Part shown: positions 11,150 to 22,759 of the stretch, in pieces
Layout: the number at the start of each line of letters is the position of its first letter
Position numbering within the stretch: position 1 is the first letter of the stretch
Source: Platynereis dumerilii
Taxonomy: Eukaryota > Annelida > Polychaeta > Phyllodocida > Nereididae
Direction: 5' to 3'
Assembly: GCA_026936325.1 (NCBI GenBank)
Contig: JAPTHN010000018.1
Coordinates: 11,613,658-11,677,657 of the forward strand
DNA length: 64,000 bases
The notes under the pieces: model-generated
The model's input: only the letters and a program-made list of their open reading frames with translations
The model's database searches: none
Told to the model about the DNA's origin: nothing
Translations under genes and position numbers: made by a program

Positions 11150-14100
11150 CGACTTCGTCTATGTCAACCTGGTATTCAACAACATCAGAATTTTTGCCAT
11201 GGTTGACTCGGGCGCATGTCGTACCATCCTACGGCGCCACGAATTCCAGCTTTACTGCAAGCACACAGGCAGAACACCTGTACTCAAAGACACGATAGAA
11301 CTCGTTGGGGTGACAGGGCACAACATCAAAGTATTGGGCACCACGCAACTTGATGAACGCATACTGGGCCCTGTCGATGTTATTGTAGTGGAAGACATTG
11401 CTCACCCCCTCATTCTGGGCAGGGACGTCTTGAAAGCCTCCAAAGCACTACTCGACTATGACAATGGAGATGTAACAATAGAGTACTCCCATAGTTACCT
11501 CGCCCCCCCTCCATGGCCATCAATTCGCTCGGTCCTCGGCCCCCCACGGTGCTCAACTCGGCCATACAACAATGCATAATGGATCATGAGCACATATTTG
11601 CTGCCAAAGGAGAAGACCTTGGATGTCACCCCAGCCTCGCATGTCGCATTGAAACAGAGGGAGATCCCATCAGAAGACGCCCATACAGACTGCCACTCAA
11701 AAAACGAGCCGCTCTGGATGCGCACATTGATGATCTCTTAAGACAAGGTGTCATTATTCCATCGTCCTCCCCGTGGGCCTCACCAGTTGTCTTAGTCCCC
11801 AAGAAAGATCCTTTGGACACTTCAATGAGATTTTGCATTGACTTTACTAAATTGAACAACGTCACAAAGAAGGACGCATATCCCATACCTCTGATCAGGG
11901 ATATATTTGATCAGCTCCAGGGCGCACGCATCTTCTCTACGCTCGATCTCAAGTCTGGCTTTCACCAACTCCCCATCGACCCCAGGGACCAGGAGAAGAC
12001 GGCGTTCATATGCCACCGCGGCCTATTTCAGTGGACGAGATTAGCAATGGGATTAGCAAACTCCTCGGCCCAGTTTCAACGAGCGATGGAAGTGGTGCTA
12101 AAAGGTTACAAAGGTCAGTTCACTTTACTATATATTGACGACATCGTAATCTATAGCGCTAATGAACAAGAGCATTTAGAACACCTCAAGTTAATCTTTG
12201 CAAGACTAGAAGAATTTAACCTGCGCTTGAATCCTGCAAAATGTGTATTCGGTCTCAAAGAAGTGAAATTGCTCGGATTCATTGTTAGTGAACAAGGCCT
12301 CAGGGCAGACCCCATGAAAGTGGATGCAATCAATAGAATGGAACCGCCCACTACAGTAGCTGCCATTAGGAGCTTTCTTGGCACCACTAATTACTATCGC
12401 ACGTGTATTGAAGGCTATGCACGCATCGCTGAACCGCTGGTGCTATTGACAAAGAAGCACGCACGCTTTCAATGGGGCGAAGAACAACAACAAGCCTTTG
12501 ATCTCCTCAAGAAAGCTCTGATCAGTGATCAAGTCATGGCTCATCCACAGACTGACAAGCCCTTTCTTCTATATACTGACGCGTGTGATTACGCAATAGG
12601 CGGCATATTATGTCAGGTGGTTCAAACAGGATTAGAGAGACCTATTGTCTATGTCTCCAAAAAACTCACTGACACTCAACGTCGTTGGGCCACGATCGAA
12701 CGTGAGGCTTATGCGGTTGTACATTGTTTGAAAGAGCTCAGAGCCTACCTGATTGGAGCCGAGTACACGGTATACACAGATCACAAGCCAATTCTCAGCC
12801 TCTTTACGAAGGATCTCAACAACACGAAGATCCAACGATGGTCCGTACTCATGGCTGAGTACAACTGCAAGATCAAATACCACAAAGGCAAATTGAACGT
12901 CAGGGCGGACATGCTCTCACGCATCAAACAAAAGGAATCAATCAACACCTTTGATGTGGGGTACTGGCAGTTAGGAGACCAATTACCACAAGCTCCTGCT
13001 AGTGATCCAATGCCTGATCTCTGTGACATTGACCTTGCACGCGTGGCGGAACAACAGCGAAAAATGACAGAATGGACAGAGCAACACAATGAAGACAGCA
13101 ATTACGTTGTCATCAATGGTCTACTGTATTCCATCAAACGTCCATACAAACAAGCCACAGAACACCCGCGGCTGGTCTTACCTCAACCCTTCAGGCAACA
13201 GGCCATCAAGAGGGCGCACAATGATGTGGGTCACATGTCTTTCACAAAGACAATGCGCAAACTACAAGAGGCATTCATATGGCCAGGCATGAAGGCTGAC
13301 ATCACACAGTTCACAGCCGCATGCCCAATCTGCATAGCCCACTCCAGGACAGCCCAAAGAGCCCATGGGTGAAATGCCCATAGCGACCGCCCCGATCCAG
13401 TACGTGGCCATGGACTTGATTGGTCCTTTGATCCCATCCCCACAAGGCAATCAGTACATACTGACAATAGTCGATCACTGCACAGGATGGGCAGAAGCTT
13501 TTCCCATTCCTCGGAAAACCAGTCATGAAGTGTGGAAGATATTCTCCAGAGAGTACTTTCCACGTCACTCATATCCTGACGTCATTATTTCGGATCTGGG
13601 TGTGAATTCAATGCCACGGCACTCAGGACCTACCTGCATGATTTAGGCATAGATCACAGACGCACGACAGCTTACAACCCACAAGCCAATGGGAAGTGTG
13701 AACGCTTCAATGGGACGCTCAAAGCCATACTGGCCAAACTCATTAATAATGACAGAGCAACATGGCAAGACAAGCTGGGACCAGCCTTATTAGCATACAA
13801 CTGCTCAGAATCCAGTGTGCATGGTTACACACCCTATTTCCTACATTATGGACGCAGACCACGACTACCACTCTCCAAATTACTACCTCAAGCTCAACTG
13901 ACAGATGATCGTCTCAACGATGTGGCAATGGCTCTCAAAGAAGCAGCAGCAGCCACAGCGCAATCAAGACATCATAATAGGGAGCGTTTGGCAAGGCAGG
14001 CTAACAACAAAGTCATTGAAGTGGGCAACACGGTGGTGATCAAAGCTCAAGGTCAATTGTCCCTGACGTCTAACTGGGACCCACAATGGGAGGTGATTCA

Positions 14101-14677
14101 AGTCAAAGGCAAGGTGCTTAAAATGAGACATCAACAGTCAGGCCAAATTAAGACTTTGAACGTCAACAAAGTCAAGCTGGTAGATCCTAACATCGCCTGG
14201 GACGTCCTTTGTCCCAGACCTATCAGGAACCCCAGAAAGGGCCCATGCATTGACCGCCGAACCCCCATGTTCCCCATGTTCCCACCAGCGCCACTCAACC
14301 GTGAAGCCCACCCATCACTGCCCACACCTGCGCGCGCAAACAAGAGACGTCGTGTTGAGCAGGAGGACTCCAACCAGCCAGCACAAGCGGTCAGACGTCA
14401 TGCGCAGCAACGCCATCCACGACCACACAAGCAGCACCCAGGGAACCGTGCGCAACAACCACACCAACAGCCACAAGACGCACATCCGCCACACACACAG
14501 AGACCCAAACAGCCCATCAAACGCAGGGAAACGCAGGGAAACGCAACTTCAACAGCCACAACTGAAACGGCAAAGGGCCTACCTGCAACGAGCAGTCAAG
14601 CGGCAACTACCAGAGGACTTGATTCCCTCCCAACAGCAACAGAAGAAACAGAGAATCCAGACCATCGCTCAAGTTAA
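11097..14677 (+). pseudogene. pol: pol region: protease, RT, RNase H, integrase
   Basis: An aspartic protease with the DSGA motif comes first. A reverse transcriptase with the YIDD box follows, then an RNase H beginning at DACDYAIGG, the integrase zinc domain (HNDVGH...CPIC), the integrase core with its first aspartate in MDLIGPL, and a basic proline-rich C-terminal extension. There is no chromodomain. The order is that of Ty3/Gypsy elements. Movement between gag, protease and RT frames by ribosomal frameshift is common in this family. The region is broken in a few places. Confidence 0.88.
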
Positions 14678-14691
14678 GTCTTTCTTCACTC

Positions 14692-16551
14692 ATGTTGCTT
14701 CTATTGCTATTACCTCTTCTGACTCTCATGCCAAATCACATTAACATGAGCCCAGCAGTCATAGCTACGCCATTGCCTGATGGAGTCAGTATTAGAGGAG
14801 GAGAGCCCTTGAGACAGATTGCGGCAACTTGGCATGTGTATGTCACGCTGGACCAACCAGAGTTCCCAACAGCATTGGCCACGGAGATAAATCATCTTGC
14901 AACAGTTTTTGAATCAATTAAGAAAGTCCACAAAGATGCTGACTTTCACTTACAGAACTCTAGACGCAAACACATGTTAAACACTCTTAAAAGAGCAGAG
15001 AACAATTCTAAACGAGTAAAAAGGGGTTTATTAGATATTGGTGGAACGATATTGAATGCCTTGTTTGGAGTGGCTACTACTAGTCAACTACGTAGGTTTA
15101 AGGCTGCTATGTCTGAGCTTGCTGACAACCAAGATGCATTAGTGCATGCGTCTAATACCATGGCATCGGTTCTGAATCAAACACGTGCTATGACGCTAGC
15201 ACTAGCGGCCAAACAAAGCTCACTAGTCAGCCACTACAATGCCTTAAACGAAGTAATGATAGCAAATCAAGTCACTAATTCCATTCAAGCTAAACAAATT
15301 GCTCTGCTACATATTACTACCCAATTGGATAGATACATAGATGTATTGTCTCAAACACTTGATGAATACACTGTTCTTTCTGCTCTTTTCAAGCGTCAAC
15401 AACAAGCCTTGGACCTGGGGAAGCTGACGACGGACCTACTATCACCAGACCATCTCAGAGAGATCCTGACAGAAGCAGCTGGCCAATATCTCATTGTGGA
15501 TCACATACACTGGTATTACCAGTACCTCCAGGTAAAGCCCATATGGCTCCCCTCAGTTAAATCACTCTATTATCAGATTGAAATACCACTGCTGGCAGAT
15601 ACACCTTATCTATTATATCACATACTAGCACACCCAGTGCCAGTCTCTAATTCATCATACAAAATAACAATAAATGTCAAACCAACTTATGCGTTCGACA
15701 CGACCTCAGGGGCCATGTTCGAACCAGTTAAATGTTATTATCATAATCCCATTGTCTGCCAGCCATCCATATCTTTTGGGTCCACAATGATGAAATGTGC
15801 AAGAGGGCTCATAACAAACAACAAAGACCTGGTATCCACTTGCACAGTAGATATTAGAGCCCACCGAAACGAGCCAATTCTGTCCAATCTAGAAGTCAAT
15901 CAATTCGCCCTAACCACATGGCACCAGTGCATCGCCATCAGATGCGCAGAAAAAAAGGCTCAATTCCTAAATCTCCCACCAGGCGCTTACAATATGACTT
16001 GCTTAGAACCATGTGTCATCAGTTCCGACACATGGTCTGTCAACTGCATAAGTCAAAAGCTACTCAACAAAAGATACACGATGCCATCACTAGAGATCCC
16101 AGCCATGTTTAACTTATCAGCTAACATAGCTGCCGAGGCCCTGTTGAGTAACGTCCCCAAACTGAAGTCGATGTCGAGCCTAACACCCATCACTGCATCA
16201 ATCAATCAAATATTATTACCCAAAGTACAGCTCAAGACTTCAGCGTTAGACGCCTTAAGCTCGTTAAATATATTTGGAACTGTTAATGCAATACTCATAG
16301 GTCTGATAGTGGTCGCTCTCATTGTAGTGGTGGTGAAAGCAAAAAAGCTTAGGACCTCCATATATCAGTTCATCAAAGAGAAACTGACTGATTTTGAAAT
16401 ACTACCACTAACACATCAACCACCCATAGTCAGATACCATGACCCTACAGCACCCATGCAGTCTAGATGGCCAGCTCTGCCCCCACTACCAGATCACTTA
16501 AAGATCCCACAGACAGCCTCCCTGACTGACTATCGACTAAGTGACGTCTAA
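14692..16551 (+). CDS. env: Env-like class I fusion glycoprotein of the LTR element
   Basis: A 619-codon frame reads through. It has a leucine-rich N-terminal signal-like segment (about residues 1-12), a furin-type RVKR site near residue 110 followed by a glycine-rich hydrophobic segment (GLLDIGG) resembling a fusion peptide, a long helical region, NxS/T sites, paired cysteines in the second half, and one transmembrane helix near residues 535-560 (IGLIVVALIVVVV) with a cytoplasmic tail. This layout resembles the F-like Env of insect errantiviruses and baculovirus F proteins. I assign it by architecture and position after pol, not by alignment. Confidence 0.8.
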   Translation: MLLLLLLPLLTLMPNHINMSPAVIATPLPDGVSIRGGEPLRQIAATWHVYVTLDQPEFPTALATEINHLATVFESIKKVHKDADFHLQNSRRKHMLNTLKRAENNSKRVKRGLLDIGGTILNALFGVATTSQLRRFKAAMSELADNQDALVHASNTMASVLNQTRAMTLALAAKQSSLVSHYNALNEVMIANQVTNSIQAKQIALLHITTQLDRYIDVLSQTLDEYTVLSALFKRQQQALDLGKLTTDLLSPDHLREILTEAAGQYLIVDHIHWYYQYLQVKPIWLPSVKSLYYQIEIPLLADTPYLLYHILAHPVPVSNSSYKITINVKPTYAFDTTSGAMFEPVKCYYHNPIVCQPSISFGSTMMKCARGLITNNKDLVSTCTVDIRAHRNEPILSNLEVNQFALTTWHQCIAIRCAEKKAQFLNLPPGAYNMTCLEPCVISSDTWSVNCISQKLLNKRYTMPSLEIPAMFNLSANIAAEALLSNVPKLKSMSSLTPITASINQILLPKVQLKTSALDALSSLNIFGTVNAILIGLIVVALIVVVVKAKKLRTSIYQFIKEKLTDFEILPLTHQPPIVRYHDPTAPMQSRWPALPPLPDHLKIPQTASLTDYRLSDV

Positions 16552-17525
16552 TTTCCTCAGGCTCCTCATCATTTTATTCCTATGACACTTTGTAAAATAA
16601 CGGTATCGGTGGCTGACAATACGTCGCTATCTTCATCTCTGTTAAATTAGCATTTAATATTAGTCAGTCACCGACCACATGTATAGCGCACGTCCAAGAT
16701 GGATGCTAAATGCATTCGCGCAACAATCGAAAACGCATCTTCTAAGATGGATGCTATATGCATTCGCGTACGACACAATACAATTGACGCAACCTCTTTG
16801 CGAGGACAGCAAACGTTGCTCAGTCAATTAACACAACTAATCGCGAAGATCAAGTACCAGGATACGAGAAGCTCAAGATCCAGAGGTCGCGAAGCTCAAG
16901 TACTGGACCAACTTATTGTAAAACATGTATACCCTGTACATGTTCAGTATAATTACATTTATTTAACTATATTCCATCTATGAACTACAATCAACAAAAC
17001 TTTTCATTGTTAACTTATCCTTATCTCAATTACATCAAATGTACTCTTAACAATTCAAATATCTAATTGTATTCTCACTATATTTAACACAGCCAACGCT
17101 ATAAATGTCCTAACTTTAAATAAGATATTCAACAATGGCATAGCTAAGTAGAATTGTAGATCGCATAGAAATGTATGAGTGTTCCTTTATACCGTTATGT
17201 GTAGTAGAAATCTTTACTCCAATCGACACAGCTATGAATCAACAATTTACAGATGAAAAACAATAAGTATAACAGTAGCATTTTATTCTGGCAGGGGATT
17301 TGATTGAGACCTACAGTTGACACAAAAACCTTGAGTGCCTAGCTATATCAGTGAGTTGGGGAATAATACATGGTACTTAGAAACTTATTATAAAAACCTT
17401 ATCACATGTTTTAATAATATCAGATCCTTAGACCATATTGTTTTCTTAATATACTTGACCCTGACACCTAAGTTATCGATCTCTTACATGTTATGTCATA
17501 GATCTTCGTAAGGGGGGGGGGCATG
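16552..17525 (+). other. 3' non-coding part of the LTR element
   Basis: There is no long frame. It holds short imperfect direct repeats (AAGATGGATGCTA...GCATTCGCG twice at 16697-16770, and GAAGCTCAAG variants at 16843-16905) and ends in a run of guanines at about 17511-17520, the likely polypurine primer for plus-strand synthesis. Confidence 0.6.
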
Positions 17526-17797
17526 TGTAAGTTCCTTAAGCTAACAATATATGTCAAGATCATTAATATTTGTCTCATCATATTTTCATATGCAATATAG
17601 CTGTGTCATTCTTTATTCCACATATGAGAGAGCTTCAGCTTGGCAGTTGGTCTATACAATGGCAGGGTAATTCAAACTATTCAAACCTACAACATAAAGG
17701 CCACTTGGTCACAATAGCTAAGGGTCTCAAAGGACCAAGATGGCACCTGAGTGGCAACTAACAGCTTCACTGGGGGAGATGTAATTGACCACTTACT
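17526..17797 (+). repeat. Partial 3' LTR
   Basis: It matches the beginning of the 5' LTR without the MITE or the 1.3-kb transposon. It is shorter than the 5' LTR and passes directly into LINE A, with no matching remainder found elsewhere in the window. Confidence 0.85.
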
Positions 17798-19459
17798 GGT
17801 CTTAAAGGAATTTGGAATAACTCCATATCTAACGCAAGTATTGAGCAGTTTACACATGAGCATAGTGATTTTTGTGCCTGTTGCATATTTAAGGTGCTCA
17901 GGCGTAATACCGTCAAGACTAGGAGCCCGGCCTGACTTCAATTTCTTAACATATTTTTGAAGACTATCGACAGTGAATGGCATAACATCAAATTCATCAA
18001 TGTTTATACAGTTGTACTTATCTTCAACGACATGATGAGCATTGTCTATTGCTTCATTGGCACAATCATTTTTGGTGAATTTATCTTTAAAGTAGTCATG
18101 AAGGCACTTAATATCAATGTCACTTGAGTTAGCATCTTTTGACATCTTGAAGTTGCGAACTTTATTCCAGAATTTTTTACTGTTACCATGCTTAAATATA
18201 TGAGATAGCACATTAAAGTTATTCACATGAAAAGAATGCAGGGCATTCCTGCGAGTGTCTCTGTACAGCTTCTTGGTGTGCTTGTAGACTTGGTACACAT
18301 GGCTTTCTCTGTTTCTGTCGCTCTTCAACCATAACCATCGCCAGAACCGTGTTTTATCCCGTGCCAGGGAGCAATCCGTGGACCACCATGGGCGACGTCG
18401 TTTGCCTTTTCTTGTATTACCACTTGGAACACTGATGTCGGCACATGCTTTATGCATTGAGCTTACCAGCGAATCGTACTGCTGGTCAACTGACGACTGA
18501 GCTTCATCAAACTGTATGCTAGTTACAGGGCACGGACTAACACTCTGGGTACGAAAGATTTGCTCAATGTTTTGCGTGTATGCTTCTTTCACACCTGGTT
18601 TATCCCAGTTAACACGAGGGTAGTGGATAAATTCTCGAGTCGGCAAGGCTTGGGATATTGCAGGTTTGTTGGGCACAAGGGGGACACAGAATTCAGTGCG
18701 AATGGGGAGATGATCGCTTGACCAATCAATGTCGTCAAGACCAATACGGCACTTGGTTATCTCTGACATTCCATGCGCTGATAGTAGCACATGGTCAATG
18801 TATGACTTATTATTCCCACTTTCGAAGGTATGATCAGCTGGTTGGTCAAACATGAAGTTCGCCACACAGAGGCCATTGTCTATTACAAAGTCATAAAGCA
18901 GCTGGCTGTGGTGAGTGAACGGGCGCTTCCGATACCATAAACGTGAGAGGCTTCTCTGCATTGGAAGTGACGCATTCATATCACCGACAATCATAATTGG
19001 ACCATCAGAGTTCTCGTCAATAATTGTCTGGGGGTGGTCGAGGCATTCAGAGTATGCGGCAATTTGGTCTGGATTGTAGAATGGAAGATATACACCTATG
19101 AGGTTTAAGACTGTTTTTCCTGAGGTGCTTTGGGATATCTTAAGCATTGAAAGTCTATCATTGTCAATGTCAATATTAGAGTATGTGAGACCATCGATCT
19201 TCTTACAGATGAAACCAGTCCCACCATGGGGTCTACCAATCAGGGTCTCTTCAGGGCTTATGCTTGATTTTAGATAGCTTGTGTAGCCTTCATCTTTTAG
19301 TAGCCGCTTTGTAGCTGTTAGCTCACTTGGATAGAGCCAATGCTCACACATAAAAATAATGTCACTCTCTTGATGTAGTTCATGAATAATATCATTAAGG
19401 CAACTATTAAGACCGTGACAGTTAAAAGCAAATATTTTGAGAGGAACACAGGTATCCAT
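17798..19459 (-). CDS. LINE A ORF2 (endonuclease plus RT start, truncated)
   Basis: The ATG at 19457-19459 opens a frame of about 550 LINE codons. The endonuclease shows its conserved blocks in order: FNCHGLN near residue 12, CEHWLY near 38, VGDMNAS near 160, SYIDHVLL near 220 and SSDHLPI near 250. The RT begins around residue 510 with GRAPSLDGITPEHLKYA and stops at NSFKTS, where the reading frame enters LTR sequence. It would nick target DNA and copy the LINE RNA, but the catalytic RT motifs are missing, so this copy cannot be active. Confidence 0.85.
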
Positions 19460-19481
19460 AATGTTTCACACAAGAGAGTCT

Positions 19482-21002
19482 CTATGACACTGGGATCCAG
19501 GCTGCAAATCTGGCATCTCCCAAGGGACTGAATCTGTTCGCCATCGGTTGCTGGGCATAAAAAGGGCATGGTGGGGATTGCACTTGATGCGAAGTTGGGA
19601 GATGCACAGTGGACGAAGTATTAGGAAACGGCACAGGGGACGGGGCAAATGAGCACACATGCGGGGTTTGGATGGGCATGGCCAAATTTGGTGCATGAAG
19701 TGGGCGTTGCTGGACATTCATCAATGGCAGTGGTTTGGTACTGCCCGGCATCATTCTGCTTCCATCGATTTGGGCCTTGCGGCTTCGGGCGAGAATGATC
19801 AGATTTGTTTGTTGGGAGGTGTCTTTTCTGTCTGCCATTGTAGTTCTGGGTTCGACGTCCATTTGAACGATTGGAGTTTGGCGGGTTATCTTTGCGAGTT
19901 TTCTCTCCAAACGGCCTAATCTTCGCACCCAGAGGCCATTTGGAGGCATCATACAGCGCCTCCTCTGCTCTGTCGCTATCAGCAACGATGCAGAAGGAGG
20001 ATTGACCTGCAACACGGCATTTGAGGTCAATGACATCAGTGATGTCAGTTACGCCCACCTCCCTCAGGTGTTGTCGTAACGAGTCACATGTAACATTCTC
20101 AGCCAGTCTTCCAACATACACAGACTTTGGAGTCACATTGGAAACTCCTTGTATTGTCAACTGGGCTGTTGCCGAGCCAGACACTGGCTGTCGGGTGTTG
20201 CTGGCAAAGGAGCGTCCTTGTAGGGCTCTCTGCCTCTGGTGACGTTGAAGGGCAAATGGGGTGTTGGGCTCCTGAGTCTGTGCGACCATTATCGGTGGTC
20301 GCAGCTACCCTGGTTGCCTCAGTTGCTTCGCTGTTCCTTGCATTGGCACCATCTATCTCAGTGGGATGCGTCCCACCATCCTGGGATGCATTCTGCGATA
20401 TTTCTGCGGCCTGTACAAGGGGATTCGGGATTTCAGGAGTCTGGTTTTCCGTTCCAGTGTCTGTTTCCGGTCTAGGGCCATGTCTCTGCTTGACTTGACT
20501 TTCAAGTTTGGTTTTTAAGGTGTTCACCTCGTTGCGGAGCAGTGTCACAGTTGTTGACAGTTCATCGACGGCTGACTTGAGTTGGAGGCAGGTTTCCAGT
20601 AATTCACCATTTGTGTCCCCGATAAACGATTCATCTCCACGCTGGACAGGGGCCCCTGCGTGTCTCACTGTCTTTTGATTTTCTTGAGTCGTTTATCCTC
20701 CAGATTATTAACAAGGGAATGGCCAATTATATAAATGTCATATGCGAGATTCTCTTGTTTTCTCCTTTTGAAGAGCTCAGATCCTTCATATGCTGGAAAT
20801 TTTGTGCCCAGCTGCTCAAACAGGACCACAACTATGGACTGAAGGGTCAGCAACCTGGCATTTTCATTCTCAGCTGGGATGCTCACTATAGAAAGTCCTG
20901 GATTTCAGTACTGTCATACTCATAGATGGTTATGAGGTTTTCTTTGAATGTCTCTGGTAACTGCTCAGCGGTCTGTGTGGCAAGTTGCTCAAAAGCAGTC
21001 AT
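19482..21002 (-). pseudogene. LINE A ORF1 with coiled coil, RRM and extra N-terminal domain
   Basis: From an ATG at 21000-21002 the frame reads MTAFEQLATQTAEQ. It continues after a frameshift near 20885 as a roughly 70-residue helical segment (FEQLGTKFPAYEGSELF). A second break near 20665 leads into a coiled coil (ELSTTVTLLRNEVNTLKTKL). A further frameshift between about 20100 and 20290 leads to an RRM-like domain (SVYVGRLAENV) and a basic asparagine- and arginine-rich tail. ORF1 proteins of such LINEs bind element RNA. The N-terminal segment matches no ORF1 domain I know. Confidence 0.7.
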
Positions 21003-21753
21003 TGTTTTGCAGTTGGCAGTGGGTGATATTGAGGTTTGTTGACAGTCACTTCACGCTTCAGTGATCATCACCTCTCCCTGTATTGAGATCGTTTCTGAGT
21101 ATCTCTCTGCACATAAGACTTGTCAGGAGCTATTTCGCTCTGTCCAGGAACTCTTTACCGACTGTTCTGACAGTTTTGGGTTGCTTGGGTTAGGTATAAA
21201 CTTGTTTTTACCAGACTTTTACAGGAGACTTCTCTATCAGCAGTGTTGACACCATGCGACACCTGGTTAATATTGTAAGTGCACTCAGTGAATCATAATT
21301 CTAAAATCGACACAAAAACCTTTGTAAGACTTGATAAATTGCAAAACTTGAAAAAAGAAAGAGATATGATAGTTGAGAGCTGTACTATGCCTAGTGGACG
21401 GATTTACCATCCTTGCTGGACGGATTTAGCAGCAAGGTGGACGGATTTAGGTGACTTGACCTTTAATCTTTGTTGCCATAGTTTTAACCAAAATTATTTG
21501 AATATTTCACTTTTTTGAGTGTTGATGATAAAACGAAATATAACCCTTCCAATGGACTGATTTTTATTTTTGTAACTTTTGCCATTTTCCTGGAAATATA
21601 GTTTTAGCCAAAAGTGGACGGATTTACCATCCTTGACTCTAGTTGAGAAGGTTGGACCTCATCATGAACAAGAGGTTTGGATTGCAGTTCCGTTGCAATG
21701 CCAATATTCTTATGGGACATCTAGTAATTATATAGATTTAAACAAAGGCCTAC

Positions 21754-21943
21754 CTGAACCAGCTTTGCATACGAAGGTTCCAGATACAGGTCATCTAGTT
21801 TACCAACCAGCCTCTGAATAATGGAAGGTCCTTTCTGGGGGTAAGCCATATTCCCTTCATCCAAGATTTCCAAAATCTCTTTGGTCTCTTGTTCAATATT
21901 AGATCTCGTCAGACGTTGGATCTTGTCTTCGATTTTTGTGTAC
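21754..21943 (-). CDS. Host gene exon (190 bp), exon A4
   Basis: It is bounded by an AG acceptor (CATTCAG before 21943) and a GTAGGCC donor after 21754, and encodes one base plus 63 codons, YTKIEDKIQRLTRSN to YAKLVQ. The first base completes the AG left by exon A3, and it ends in phase 0. An exon of identical length at 58111-58300 encodes about 75 percent the same residues, and the neighbouring intron is also alike, so the segment is duplicated. It looks helical and charged. No known domain is recognised. Confidence 0.8.
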
Positions 21944-22759
21944 CTGAATGAATGATCAAATACATGTTTTTAATGGAAAACTTACAATATCATAATCTAC
22001 ACTTGTTCAGTCTTGTCATGCAATATTCAACTGCCACAACCTGTGTTCTGCACAGCAAAGAAATTTTAAATGGAAGCAGATATTCAATTGATTCTTTTGA
22101 ACAACTCTGTGGGGATTATAACAGTTGTATACTGTGAATGCTCACAAAGCTGCCATTTGGTAGGATTAGACTGGTGATTGCTGTGATAAATCATTGGGAT
22201 CATAAATGTAATGCTTCCTTCAATATATCAATGTTTGAACTGTGATGCGTAGTTTACTGTCAGCCCATTGGCTATGAAGCTGTGATGACGTAGTTGTAGG
22301 GGCTATCCCAGATAAAACTCTTACTCTGACACTGTGTTGAAACTGTGATGCTCAGTTCAGGAGGATCAACATTGGCTAGAAGCTGGGGAATCTGACCCAG
22401 TTTGAAATGACATCACAGCTTGTAGTTAATTTACATATATTGCAATGCTAGAGTAGAGTCATCTCTGACATCGCAGTTCAACAGCATAGAAAAAAAAACT
22501 TTAGATTCCATGTAAGTATGACAAGGGCTGTAAATGGAAGCAGATATTCAATTGATTCTTTTGAAAGCTTAGACAAAATGGAAAAACAATCAAATCGTAA
22601 CTTTATCAAATCATAATTGTTTTGCACTGATGGCGAAGATTCAAGTCCAACAACAAAGATTATCAAGTGCAGGACAGGACATCGGATTCAGACCCTGCAA
22701 TGGCTTCACTGCCCATCTCCCCACATATAATATGAAAATTACGCAACTTCAGCTCTTAC
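21944..22759 (-). other. Intron between host exons A3 and A4
   Basis: The intron starts with GTAAGAGC and ends with CATTCAG (- strand). It contains an exact 35-bp direct repeat (22067-22101 and 22531-22565) and no long frame. Confidence 0.7.

Larger units (their letters stand above)
7487..17797 (+). mobile_element. Envelope-bearing Gypsy-like LTR retroelement
   Basis: The parts in order are a 5' LTR carrying two later insertions, a primer-binding-like TGGTGACCTGACG just after it, gag, pol (protease, RT, RNase H, integrase), env, a 3' non-coding stretch, a guanine-rich polypurine tract (about 17511-17520) and a partial 3' LTR. The order RT-RNase H-integrase places it with Ty3/Gypsy. The element is broken: env reads through, gag and pol are interrupted in a few places (about three to five), and the 3' LTR is incomplete. 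The shared parts of the two LTRs differ at only about one or two sites in roughly 270 bp, so insertion was recent. It lies inside the 6701-21639 element and abuts LINE A. Confidence 0.9.
17798..21002 (-). mobile_element. LINE A: non-LTR retrotransposon, 3'-truncated
   Basis: It contains ORF1 (19482-21002) and the start of ORF2 (17798-19459) on the - strand, 22 nt apart. The RT domain is cut after its first conserved blocks, where the sequence joins the partial LTR. That suggests one deletion removed both the LTR end and the LINE 3' half. The apurinic-type endonuclease places it in the broad CR1/L2/Jockey assemblage; the clade is unresolved. Confidence 0.8.
6701..21639. mobile_element. TA-flanked inverted-repeat element with GGACGGATTTACC motifs, filled by nested elements
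   Basis: The left end GAGTCAATGATGGTAAATCC is the inverted complement of the right end with one mismatch, and both are flanked by TA (6699-6700, 21640-21641). The motif GGACGGATTTACC, or close variants, recurs at 6712, 6730, 7361 and 7409 on the left and at 21396, 21418, 21438 and 21616 on the right, inverted between sides as expected for transposase-binding repeats. The original element is about 790 bp on the left plus about 400 bp on the right. The rest is the LTR element and LINE A. No transposase is visible. A Tc1/mariner-type element is suggested only by the TA target. Confidence 0.65.

Noticed and set aside
17687-17797. The last 35 codons of the LINE A frame as real protein
   Set aside because: They read through the antisense strand of the partial LTR and carry no RT motif.
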